The position numbers and the translations under genes were made by a program. A stretch of 64,000 bases of DNA from assembly GCF_013911965.1 (NCBI RefSeq), contig NZ_JACESE010000001.1, positions 186,001 to 250,000 of the forward strand. Direction: 5' to 3'. Shown in pieces: positions 54,596-62,469 of this stretch. The notes under the pieces were generated by a model. The model worked only from the letters and a program-made list of their open reading frames with translations. It did not search any database and had not been told where the DNA came from. Source of the DNA: Phenylobacterium sp. (GTDB lineage Bacteria > Pseudomonadota > Alphaproteobacteria > Caulobacterales > Caulobacteraceae). Within the stretch, counting starts at the first letter, position 1, and each line of letters starts with the position of its first letter.

Positions 54596-55332
54596 AGCGA
54601 CAGCGCCGGCCGTCCGGCGGCGTCCCATTCGTTCCACCCGCGGGCGCGCAGGTCGCAAGCCGGACAGTCCCCGCAGCCGTGGCCCCAGGCGTGCGCCTCG
54701 CCGCGTTCGCCGCGATAGCAGGTGTGGCTCTCCGTCCGGATGAGCTCGACCAGGCGCTCGCCTCCGAGCGTCCTGGAGAGCGCCCAGGTCTGCGCCTTGG
54801 TCAGGCGCATCAGCGGCGTCTGGATGCGGAAGTCCTGGGCCATGCCGAGATTCAGGCTCGTCTCCAGGGCGTCGAGCGTGTCGCGTCGGCAGTCGGGATA
54901 ACCGGAGAAGTCCGTCTCGCACATGCCCCCGACGAGGTCGCGCAGCCCGCGCCGGTCGGCGAGCGCCGCCGCATAGGTCAGGAAGACGAGGTTGCGGCCG
55001 GGCACGAAGGTGTTCGGCAGGCCCTTCTCCGTGACCTCGAAGGCCCGCGCCTGGGTCATCGCCGTTTCGCCGATGGCGCCGAAGCCGCGCATGTCGAGGA
55101 CATGGTCTTCGCCCAGCCGGGACCCCCAGGCCGGATCGACGCCGACGATCCCGCGGCGGACCACCTGACGCGCCTCCATCTCCACGGCGTGGCGCTGGCC
55201 GTAGTCGAACCCGACCGTCTCTACATGGTCGTAGCGCGCGAGCGCCCAGGCCAGGCAGACCGATGAGTCCTGTCCGCCCGAGAAGAGCACGAGCGCGCGC
55301 TGGTCACGTGAAGTGTCCGTCATCGCCCCCAT
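54592..55332 (-). CDS. queC: 7-cyano-7-deazaguanine synthase
   Basis: About 246 residues. It converts 7-carboxy-7-deazaguanine and ammonia to preQ0 with ATP. The ATP loop is [30 protein letters not shown] follows, and the zinc site is HTCYRGERG ... [14 protein letters not shown]. ATGs at 55332 and 55323 are both possible. The stop overlaps the TTG start of queE, so queC-queE-queD appears as one transcript. Together with queF, queA and tgt, not seen here, they modify tRNA wobble G. Confidence 0.92.
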   Translation of the reverse strand: MGAMTDTSRDQRALVLFSGGQDSSVCLAWALARYDHVETVGFDYGQRHAVEMEARQVVRRGIVGVDPAWGSRLGEDHVLDMRGFGAIGETAMTQARAFEVTEKGLPNTFVPGRNLVFLTYAAALADRRGLRDLVGGMCETDFSGYPDCRRDTLDALETSLNLGMAQDFRIQTPLMRLTKAQTWALSRTLGGERLVELIRTESHTCYRGERGEAHAWGHGCGDCPACDLRARGWNEWDAAGRPALSL

Positions 55333-55530
55333 ATGCGCGCCCGCCCGGGGAAGGAAAAGAGCCCGCTTCAGCCTTTTGCTGCGCCGCAAGAAAAGCGGCG
55401 GCGGAATCTCCAGGTGAAGGTGAAGCTTTGGGCCCGACGGCGACGATCGGCCCGGACGTTCGGCCGCTTAACGTCTCCGCAAAAGGTTTCGGCCATGCTC
55501 GGTTCAGTTTCTGCACGGTGTCCGACTGGT

Positions 55531-56634
55531 ATGGCCCTGTCCGAGTTCTTCTTCGAGCGTGTCACGGAAGAGATCCACGTCCAGATCGAGGGCGTTCTCG
55601 CCCTGACTGAACGCCTGGCGCGGCAGCATCTTCCGGCCGATGCGCAAGCCTGCGTCGCGGGCGTGGAGGAGGCGGCCGCCTGCGTGGCCCGACTGCTGGA
55701 CGCCAGCCGGGATCTGAAGCGCATCTCCGCCGAAGGCCTCGACCTGTCGCCGCAGCCGCGCCACCTCCGCGAAATCATGGACGAGGTCCAGGAGCGCTGG
55801 ATCAGCCGCGCCCGCGAGAGCGGCGTCACCCTGCTGGTGTCCTACGAGGGCGATCCCGATGCGGCGGGCCTGGTGGACGCCGCGCGCGTGATCCAGGTGT
55901 TCGACGGCTTCATCGGCCAGGCCATGTCCGGCGTCCGCCACGGCGCGGTGGAAGCCTCCCTGACCGTCTCCAATTCCGACGAGACGACGCTCCGCCTGGA
56001 GGGCCGCGTACGCGGCGCCGGCGAGATGATGGATCGCAGCCTCTCGGGCAGCATCGAAGACATCGACTCCCGTTTCGGCCTGGAAACCGCGATCGGCGCG
56101 GCGCTCGGCAAGCGCATCCTGTCGGCCCTGGACGGGGCGCTGCGGACCGAAGCCAATGCCGGGACGGGCGAGACGGCCGTCTTCACCGTCAACGTTCCTT
56201 GCGCGCAGGCCGAAGAAGAGGCCGCGCCGGGGCCGGCCTCCGAGGAGGCCGCCCACGTCCTGATCGTCGACGACAACGCCACCAACCGCATGGTCGCCGA
56301 GACCCTGTGCGAGATGTTCGACTGCACCACCGAGACCGCCGTCGACGGGGTCGAGGCGGTGGAGCTCGCCAGGTCGGGCCGTTTCGACCTGATCCTGATG
56401 GACATCAAGATGCCGCGCATGGACGGGGTGGCGGCCACGCGGGCCATCCGCGCGCTGCCCGGCCCCGCCGCAGCGACCCCGATCATCGCCCTGACGGCCA
56501 ATGCCGATCCCGAGGACGCCGCCGCCTATATGGCCGCGGGCATGATCGGCGTCGTCGAGAAGCCGATGAAGCCTGAAAACCTGCTGCGCGCCCTGCAGCA
56601 GGCCCTGGGCGCGGCCTCCGCCGAAGCCGCCTGA
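55531..56634 (+). CDS. Pseudokinase-like protein with C-terminal receiver domain
   Basis: A 367-residue protein. Residues 240-360 are a complete REC domain (VLIVDDNATNRMV, LILMDIKMPRMDG, the EKPMKPENLL region). The N-terminal 230 residues look like a histidine-kinase fold (IQIEGVLALTERLARQHLP helix; VIQVFDGFIGQAM where an N box would be). They lack the H box and the canonical glycine boxes, so kinase activity is doubtful. ATG 55531 was chosen; ATG 55495 and an upstream frame to 55333 are alternatives. Divergent from queC. It may be a phosphorelay receiver. Confidence 0.78.
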   Translation: MALSEFFFERVTEEIHVQIEGVLALTERLARQHLPADAQACVAGVEEAAACVARLLDASRDLKRISAEGLDLSPQPRHLREIMDEVQERWISRARESGVTLLVSYEGDPDAAGLVDAARVIQVFDGFIGQAMSGVRHGAVEASLTVSNSDETTLRLEGRVRGAGEMMDRSLSGSIEDIDSRFGLETAIGAALGKRILSALDGALRTEANAGTGETAVFTVNVPCAQAEEEAAPGPASEEAAHVLIVDDNATNRMVAETLCEMFDCTTETAVDGVEAVELARSGRFDLILMDIKMPRMDGVAATRAIRALPGPAAATPIIALTANADPEDAAAYMAAGMIGVVEKPMKPENLLRALQQALGAASAEAA

Positions 56635-56713
56635 TCGGCGGACTGAGCGGCGGCCAGGACGACGGGCGCGACCCTAAGAGGCCGCGCCCTCGCCACGTTC
56701 CTGCGCCTGCGCG

Positions 56714-57244
56714 CTAGATCTGAGGTTCGGTCGCCGAAGCCTCGGACTCCATATTGGCGTCCGCGCCGGCGCCCATGTCCGTTTCGGCGCCCGCCCCCAT
56801 GGAGCCGCCGTCGGCCTCCGCCGTCGCCGAGGCGTCCGCGCCGGCCGCGGCGTCGGCCTGCATGGCCTGGCCGATCCGGCTGCGGAGGGCCGCGTCGGTC
56901 TGGGCGGCCGCGGCGATCTGGTTGTACTCCTGGGCCGTGATGCCCGCGCCCTCGACGGCGGCGGTCATCTTGCTGTTCATCTCGGTCTGCAGTTCGGCCT
57001 TGGCCGCCGCGTCGCTCTCGGACGCCAGCCGCGGCGCATACTCGTCGTTCAGCGACTGGACGTCGTTCATCGCCGAGGCGAAGCCGTTGATCTGAGTGTC
57101 GCTGAAGGCGCTGGCGCCGGCGGCGCCGGCCGGCGTCTCGGCGGTGACGCCCGCGCCGGCCGTGGCGTTCTGGGCGAAGGCCGCCGGGGCGACGCACAGG
57201 GCGGTCGCGGCGGCGGCGGCGAACAGTTGATCCTTGATTTTCAT
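56714..57244 (-). CDS. DUF4168-type exported protein
   Basis: A 176-residue protein with a signal peptide (KDQLFAAAAATALCVAPAAFAQ). The helical middle region (FASAMNDVQSLNDEYAPRLA, AEYNQI-type motifs) matches DUF4168, found in periplasmic proteins of alphaproteobacteria. The C-terminal 45 residues are low complexity (Ala, Gly, Asp and Met rich). AGGAG precedes the ATG at 57244; the frame to 57916 is shadow. Function unknown. Confidence 0.8.
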   Translation of the reverse strand: MKIKDQLFAAAAATALCVAPAAFAQNATAGAGVTAETPAGAAGASAFSDTQINGFASAMNDVQSLNDEYAPRLASESDAAAKAELQTEMNSKMTAAVEGAGITAQEYNQIAAAAQTDAALRSRIGQAMQADAAAGADASATAEADGGSMGAGAETDMGAGADANMESEASATEPQI

Positions 57245-57403
57245 GTCGGTCTCCTCTGCGCCCCCGGCATCACAAACCGTTGAGCGCGCCGGTCGGTTTC
57301 CGCCTTCGGCGAAAATTTTCACGACGGCGTGATCTGCGGCCAAGTCGAACCGAGGGGCCCCGCCGCCCGTTCCTCGGTTCGCAACCGCCCTGGAGGCCAT
57401 TCC

Positions 57404-57676
57404 ATGACCAAGCCCCGCGAGAGCCGCACCCTGGCCGCCGATTCCGCGCCTGGCGTCGGGGACGGCCCCGTGCGCGAGACGCCGGCCCCGCCCGTGAACA
57501 GCAAGCCGGGGGCGCGCAAGCCGGTCTTCATCATCGTGGCCCTGGTGGTGGCGGCGCTGATCGCCCTGATGCTGGCGGGGCGGCTGGGCGGCGGCGGCGG
57601 ATCGGCGACGCTTGAAAACCCCACCACCGCCTCGCAGCCGGCCGGTGAGGCGAGCGAGGCGGCCAGTTCTCCATAG
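57404..57676 (+). CDS. Small single-pass membrane protein
   Basis: A 90-residue protein with a hydrophilic N-terminal 38 residues rich in Pro, a membrane helix (VFIIVALVVAALIALMLAG) and a short glycine- and Ser/Ala-rich tail. TGGAGG precedes ATG 57404 by about 8 nt. No enzymatic motif. It is divergent from the DUF4168 gene and faces the hybrid kinase downstream. Function unknown. Confidence 0.72.
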   Translation: MTKPRESRTLAADSAPGVGDGPVRETPAPPVNSKPGARKPVFIIVALVVAALIALMLAGRLGGGGGSATLENPTTASQPAGEASEAASSP

Positions 57677-57785
57677 AGGCGATCCGCGCGCGGCCCGTAG
57701 GGGATTGGACAGAGTCCGCGGAAGCCTTCCCGCCCGCCGATTGGCGATGCGGCGCCTTCGTCCTCGGGCTATGCCGCGGTGAGGT

Positions 57786-59591
57786 TCAGGCGCTGGCCCG
57801 CAGCCTCGACCGGCGCCGTGCGCAGGCTTCGGCCATGACCTCCAGAAGGACCTCCAGCTCGACCGGCTTCGGGACGACCGCGTCGAAGCCGCAGGCCAGA
57901 TAGCGCTCCTTCTCATGCGCCAGCACGCTCGCCGTCACCGCCACCACCGGCGCGCCCCGCGCGGCCTGTCCCGCCTCCCGGGCGCGAATGCGGCGGGTCG
58001 CCTCCAGCCCGTCCAGGCCCGGCATGTGAACGTCCATGAGGATGACGTCGAACGGCGCTATGGCGGACATCTCCACCGCCTCCTGGCCGTCGGCGGCGCA
58101 GGTGCAGTCAAACCCGGCGTCCTCCAGCAGCGCCTGGAGCACGACGCGGTTGGCCGGACCGTCGTCGACGATCAGGACGCGGCTGCCGGGCGCCAGGGCG
58201 GCGGCCGCGGCCGTACGCCCCGCCCCGCCGCCGGCGGCCGCCTGCGAGAGGCGCGGCATCGGCAAGGTGACGTCGAAGCGGGTGCCGCGTCCGGGCTCGC
58301 TTTCGAAGCGGATGGCGCCGCCCATCAGCAGGACAAGCTCGCGGCAGATGGCGAGCCCCAGGCCCGTGCCGCCGGCGCGGCGCGTGTTCGATCCGTCCGC
58401 CTGGACGAACCGCTCGAAGACGTGGGTCTGTCTGTCAGTCGGGATGCCCGGGCCCGTATCGGCCACGAAGAAGGTGAGCGTCTCGTGATCGCCGTCGATA
58501 TGCACGCTGACGCCGCCGCTGGTCGTGAACTTCAGGGCGTTGGCGATCAGGTTGCTGATCACCTGCCGCAGGCGCACCTCGTCGCCGAACCGCCGCTCGC
58601 CCTCGGCGGCGTCGACGGCGAGTTCGAAGCGCAGCCCCTTCTCCGCGGCGATCTGGCCATAGAGGCGGCGGAGCGTTTCGGCGAAGCGTCGCGTCTCGAA
58701 AGGCGCGGGACTGACGGTCATCTGACCGGACTCGATCTTCGAGATGTCGAGCACGGCGTTGAGGATGTCGAGAAGGTCGGTGGCCGCCTGACGCGCGACG
58801 CCCAGCCGCTCCCGCTGGGGCTCCGAGAGGCGGTCGCGCTGCATGATCTGGATCATGCCCAGCACGCCGTTCAGGGGCGTGCGGATCTCGTGGCTCATCG
58901 TGGCCAGGAATTCGCCCTTCGCCCGGTCCGCGGCGTGGGCGGCGATCGCCAGTTCCTGAGCCTCGCGGGTCAGAGCCCTGTTGCGGTCCAGCTCCCGCCG
59001 CAGCGCCTCGTTGAGTTCCTCCGAGGCCAGGCGGGCCCGGATCTCCCGCTGGACAGCCCCGCGCATCAGGGTCGACATGCCGATGGCCGCGAACATGCTG
59101 GCCAGGCCCACATAGCCATAGTGGCTGATCACCGGCTCCGGCGCTTCCCCCGCCATGAGGACCAGTCCGATGATCGCCGCGGCCGTGCTCACATAGGCCA
59201 CCCGGCGCGTGGGCGCCGAGGTGGCGAAGACCAGCGCCATCAGCACGAAATAGATGAGCTTCAGCGCCTCGAAGTGCAGCAGCTGATAGGCGACCACATT
59301 GGCCATGAAGAGGCCGTTCATCGCCAGGGCGCCGAGCTCCAGATACACGAGCCGCACCGGCGCGCCGAAGCGCCACCACAGCCCAAGAGCGCACCCGGCC
59401 GCCAGGAGCGACAGTCCCGCCAGGACGGCCAGGGCGACCCCTTCCTCGAAGAACGGATGCGAGAGGCTGACGATGACGTAGTAGAGGCCGGCCGCCAGCA
59501 GGTATCCTCGCAGCACCGGCGTCTGGGCCTGCGCAAGCGCCTCCGGAGCGACCTCGGCCGTTCTTGTCCGGGCCAGATTGAGGATCCGCAA
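57786..59591 (-). CDS. Membrane hybrid histidine kinase with receiver domain
   Basis: A 601-residue kinase. The N-terminal part has six or so hydrophobic helices (VLRGYLLAAGLYYVIVSL, LAVLAGLSLLAAGCALGLW, VAYVSTAAAIIGLVLMAG). A coiled coil follows, then LATMSHEIRTPLNGVLGM (H box), VISNLIANALKFT (N), DTGPGIP (G1) and GTGLGLAICRELV (G2). The C-terminal REC domain has VDDGPANRVVL, MDVHMPGLDG and the PKPVEL lysine. TTG 59591 preceded by AGAGGCGG is the best start; the frame to 60611 is shadow. Without other partners nearby, its signal is unknown. Confidence 0.87.
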   Translation of the reverse strand: MRILNLARTRTAEVAPEALAQAQTPVLRGYLLAAGLYYVIVSLSHPFFEEGVALAVLAGLSLLAAGCALGLWWRFGAPVRLVYLELGALAMNGLFMANVVAYQLLHFEALKLIYFVLMALVFATSAPTRRVAYVSTAAAIIGLVLMAGEAPEPVISHYGYVGLASMFAAIGMSTLMRGAVQREIRARLASEELNEALRRELDRNRALTREAQELAIAAHAADRAKGEFLATMSHEIRTPLNGVLGMIQIMQRDRLSEPQRERLGVARQAATDLLDILNAVLDISKIESGQMTVSPAPFETRRFAETLRRLYGQIAAEKGLRFELAVDAAEGERRFGDEVRLRQVISNLIANALKFTTSGGVSVHIDGDHETLTFFVADTGPGIPTDRQTHVFERFVQADGSNTRRAGGTGLGLAICRELVLLMGGAIRFESEPGRGTRFDVTLPMPRLSQAAAGGGAGRTAAAAALAPGSRVLIVDDGPANRVVLQALLEDAGFDCTCAADGQEAVEMSAIAPFDVILMDVHMPGLDGLEATRRIRAREAGQAARGAPVVAVTASVLAHEKERYLACGFDAVVPKPVELEVLLEVMAEACARRRSRLRASA

Positions 59592-59726
59592 GCCGTGCCG
59601 CCTCTCTAACGTCGTCGGATGAACATTGATACGCCGAGTCCTGACGAAGCCTTTCCAAGTTCGTCCCGATGAGCGTCCAATTGCCGCAGGGCGCCCGATC
59701 CGGCGCCCGTTCACTCGGAGAGCCCC

Positions 59727-60770
59727 ATGACCCCGGCCGAGGAAATCCTCGATCCTGATCTGCCCATCATCGATCCCCACCACCATCTCTGGGATCTGAG
59801 GGGGCGCTACCCGGCCGCCAGCCCGCCGCCGGAGCATCCGTTCGAGGTCACCCTCTGGCGCTCGCCGCACTACATGGCCGACGAACTGGCGGCGGACCTG
59901 AACGCCGGACACAGGGTGATCGGCACCGTCTTCGTGGAGTGCAGCGCCATGCACCGCGCGGAGGGGCCCGTCCAGATGCGGCCCGTCGGCGAGACGGAGT
60001 TCGTCAACGGCGTGGCGGCCATGTTCGCCAGCGGCCTCTATGGGGCGGCCCGCGCCTGCGCCGGCATCGTCGGGCGCGCCGACCTGACTCTGGGCGCGGC
60101 CGTCGGCCCCGTCCTGGACGCGCACCTCGCCGCCGGCGGCGGCCGGTTCCGGGGCGTGCGCAACAGCGCCTCCTACGACGCCGATCCCAGCATCCTCGGC
60201 TATCTGGCGCGCAGTCCGGCCGGACTCTACCGGGCCGAGGCCTTTCGTGCGGGCTTTGCGGAACTTGCGCCCCGGCGCCTGTCCTTCGACGCCTGGCTGC
60301 TGGAGCCGCAACTGCCGGACCTGATCGACCTCGCCCGCGCCTTTCCCGAGACGACCATCGTGCTGGACCATGTGGGCACGCCGCTCGGCACAGGCGCCTA
60401 TGCCGGCCGGCGGGAGGAGCGGTTCGGGATCTGGCGCGACAACATCTTCGAACTGGCCAAGTCGCCGGCCGTCTTCTGCAAGCTGGGCGGGCTGGCCATG
60501 CCGTTCGCCGGATTCCCGTCCTTCATGGCCCCCCGGCCGTCCACATCGGCGGAGCTCGCCGAGGCGTGGCGGCCCTATGTGGAGACGTGCATCGAGGCTT
60601 TCGGCGCGCACCGCTGCATGTTCGAGAGCAACTTCCCCGTCGACGCGGGAACCTGCGACTACGTCACCCTCTGGAACGTGTTCAAGCGCCTGGCCGCCGG
60701 CGCCTCGGACGACGAAAAGGCCGCCCTCTTCGCAGGGACGGCCCGTCGCGTCTATCGGCTCGACATCTGA
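59727..60770 (+). CDS. Amidohydrolase family protein (COG3618/PDC hydrolase-like)
   Basis: A 347-residue TIM-barrel metal hydrolase. IIDPHHHLWDLRG is the metal-binding H-x-H loop, VFVECSAMHRAEG, IVLDHVGTPLG and RCMFESNFPVD are the later conserved segments. Relatives hydrolyse 2-pyrone-4,6-dicarboxylate or related lactones, so a cyclic ester is the likely substrate type. A GAGAG stretch lies close to the ATG. Convergent with the azoreductase gene, 46 bp apart. Confidence 0.88.
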   Translation: MTPAEEILDPDLPIIDPHHHLWDLRGRYPAASPPPEHPFEVTLWRSPHYMADELAADLNAGHRVIGTVFVECSAMHRAEGPVQMRPVGETEFVNGVAAMFASGLYGAARACAGIVGRADLTLGAAVGPVLDAHLAAGGGRFRGVRNSASYDADPSILGYLARSPAGLYRAEAFRAGFAELAPRRLSFDAWLLEPQLPDLIDLARAFPETTIVLDHVGTPLGTGAYAGRREERFGIWRDNIFELAKSPAVFCKLGGLAMPFAGFPSFMAPRPSTSAELAEAWRPYVETCIEAFGAHRCMFESNFPVDAGTCDYVTLWNVFKRLAAGASDDEKAALFAGTARRVYRLDI

Positions 60771-60816
60771 GGTCGGGGGCGGCCGCCGGCGCTGTCGGCC
60801 GCCCGGCGGACCATCA

Positions 60817-61440
60817 TCAGGCCGCCTGAGCGGCGGTCCGGGTCAGGCCCGCGATCTGGGCGCGGGCGCCCTCGATGGCCGCGGCGCGCGCCTCAGGGCC
60901 GAAGCCGATCTTCTCGGCCCGCACGACGGTCACGTCGGTGAGGCCGATGAAGCCCAGAAGCTGGCGCAGATAGGGTTCCTGGAAGTCGATGGCCTGGGCC
61001 GGGCCCTCGCTGTAGAGGCCGCCGCGGCTTTCCACGACGATCACCCTCTTGCCCTCCAGCAGCCCCTTGGGCCCCGCCTCGGAGTAGGAGAAGGTCTCGC
61101 CGGCGCGCAGCACGTGGTCGAACCAGGCGCGCAGCGGGGTCGGCAGGCCGAAATTGTACATCGGCGCGCCGATGACGATGGTGTCGGCGGCCCTCAGCTC
61201 GGCGATCAGTTCGTCGGACAGCGCCCGGGCGGCGTGATGGGCGTCGGTCTCCGGCGTCCCGCGCACCCCGGCGAGGCTCGCCGTGGTGAGGTGCGGAACC
61301 GGCGTCTCGCCCAGATCTCGCCGGACGACGCGCGCGTCGGGCGTCTGCTTCAGGAGGGCGGCGACGGCGTCCTCCACCAGCAGGCGCGACACGGACTCCG
61401 CCCCGCTGGAGGAACTGTTGATCACGAGAAGGTTGGACAT
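60817..61440 (-). CDS. azoR: FMN-dependent NADH azoreductase
   Basis: A 207-residue flavodoxin-like reductase. LLVINSSSSGAESVSRLLVE and the FMN-binding MYNFGLPTPLRAWFDHVLRAGETF loop are diagnostic of AzoR. These enzymes reduce quinones, azo dyes and nitroaromatics using NADH and confer resistance to thiol-specific stress. It is divergent from the LysR regulator, which probably controls it. The ATG at 61440 has AGGAGAG a few bases upstream on its strand. Confidence 0.9.
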   Translation of the reverse strand: MSNLLVINSSSSGAESVSRLLVEDAVAALLKQTPDARVVRRDLGETPVPHLTTASLAGVRGTPETDAHHAARALSDELIAELRAADTIVIGAPMYNFGLPTPLRAWFDHVLRAGETFSYSEAGPKGLLEGKRVIVVESRGGLYSEGPAQAIDFQEPYLRQLLGFIGLTDVTVVRAEKIGFGPEARAAAIEGARAQIAGLTRTAAQAA

Positions 61441-61448
61441 GACGCTCT

Positions 61449-61473
61449 CCTGTCGTCGGTGTTGTCTGACAGG
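61449..61473. promoter_or_regulatory. Inverted repeat operator candidate between azoR and lysR
   Basis: CCTGTC (61449-61454) and GACAGG (61468-61473) form a perfect 6-bp inverted repeat with a 13-bp spacer in the 108-bp divergent region. LysR regulators bind such dyads close to the promoter of a divergent target. The match is a candidate for autorepression and control of azoR. The remaining intergenic sequence shows nothing else. Confidence 0.4.
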
Positions 61474-61548
61474 ACGGAAGTGGCGTTGCCCCACTAGCGA
61501 CAGTAGGGCCGAAATGGGAGACTGTCCGTTCCACAATCAGGAACGACG

Positions 61549-62469
61549 ATGCTGGATCTCGAGGATATCCTCACCTTCGCCGAGGTGGCCGAGAGCGGCG
61601 GCCTGACCCGGGCCGGCGAGCGCCTGGGCCTCTCCAAGTCCATCATCAGCCGCAGGCTGTCGCGGCTGGAGGACGCCCTGGGCGCGCAGCTTCTGGCGCG
61701 GACCACGCGCGGGGTGTCGCTGACCGAGGCCGGCGAAGCCTTCCTGCGGCACGCCGAAACCATCCAGGGTGAAGTCGAGGCCGCGCGCGAGGCCGTCAGC
61801 CAGGGCGACGAGGTCCGCGGACGCCTGCGCCTGTCGGCGCCGCTCAGCTTCGGGGCGACGCACCTGGGCCCGGTCCTGGCCGACTTCGCGCTGCGGCATC
61901 CGAAGCTCGAGATCCAGGCCTCCTACAGCGACCGCTATGTGGACCTGATCGGCGAACGCTTCGACGCGGCCATCCGGATCGGCCGCCTGCCGGACTCGAG
62001 CCTGATCGCGCGGCGGATCGCGCCGATCGCCATCGCCGTGGTGGCCAGCCCGGACTACCTGGCCCGGCATGGAACCCCGGAGACGCCGCAGGACCTTCAG
62101 CGCCACGACGCCGTGGGCCAGCCCGACGAGGTGTGGCGCTTCGGCGAAGGCGCGCGGGCGCTCGCCCTGCGCCCAAGGATCCGCTTCCAGGCCGATAGCG
62201 GCCAGGCGCTTCTGGCCGCCGCCGTGGCCGGGGTGGGCGTGGCCATGCTGCCGACCTTCCTGTGCGGTCCGGCCATCGCCTCGGGCGAACTCGTCGCCCT
62301 GGTGCGCGACCACCCCATCCCGGAGGCCGGCCTCTATGTCGTGCGTCCGCCGCCGGCCGACCATGCGCCGCGCAAGGTCCGCCGGCTGACCGAAGTCCTG
62401 CTGGAGCACTTCGGCGGCGAGCCGGTCTGGGACGCCTGCTACGAGGCGCTGCGCCAGGCCGCGCCCTAG
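61549..62469 (+). CDS. LysR-family transcriptional regulator
   Basis: A 306-residue regulator. The N-terminal winged-helix part (residues 1-60) has DILTFAEVAESGGLTRAGERLG and SKSIISRRLSRLEDALGAQLL. The C-terminal part (from about 90) is a LysR substrate-binding domain (GRLRLSAPLSFGATHLGPVL). The inducer is unknown. It is divergent from azoR, so quinone or nitro compounds are a good guess. Convergent with the porin gene, sharing CTAG stops. Confidence 0.92.
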   Translation: MLDLEDILTFAEVAESGGLTRAGERLGLSKSIISRRLSRLEDALGAQLLARTTRGVSLTEAGEAFLRHAETIQGEVEAAREAVSQGDEVRGRLRLSAPLSFGATHLGPVLADFALRHPKLEIQASYSDRYVDLIGERFDAAIRIGRLPDSSLIARRIAPIAIAVVASPDYLARHGTPETPQDLQRHDAVGQPDEVWRFGEGARALALRPRIRFQADSGQALLAAAVAGVGVAMLPTFLCGPAIASGELVALVRDHPIPEAGLYVVRPPPADHAPRKVRRLTEVLLEHFGGEPVWDACYEALRQAAP

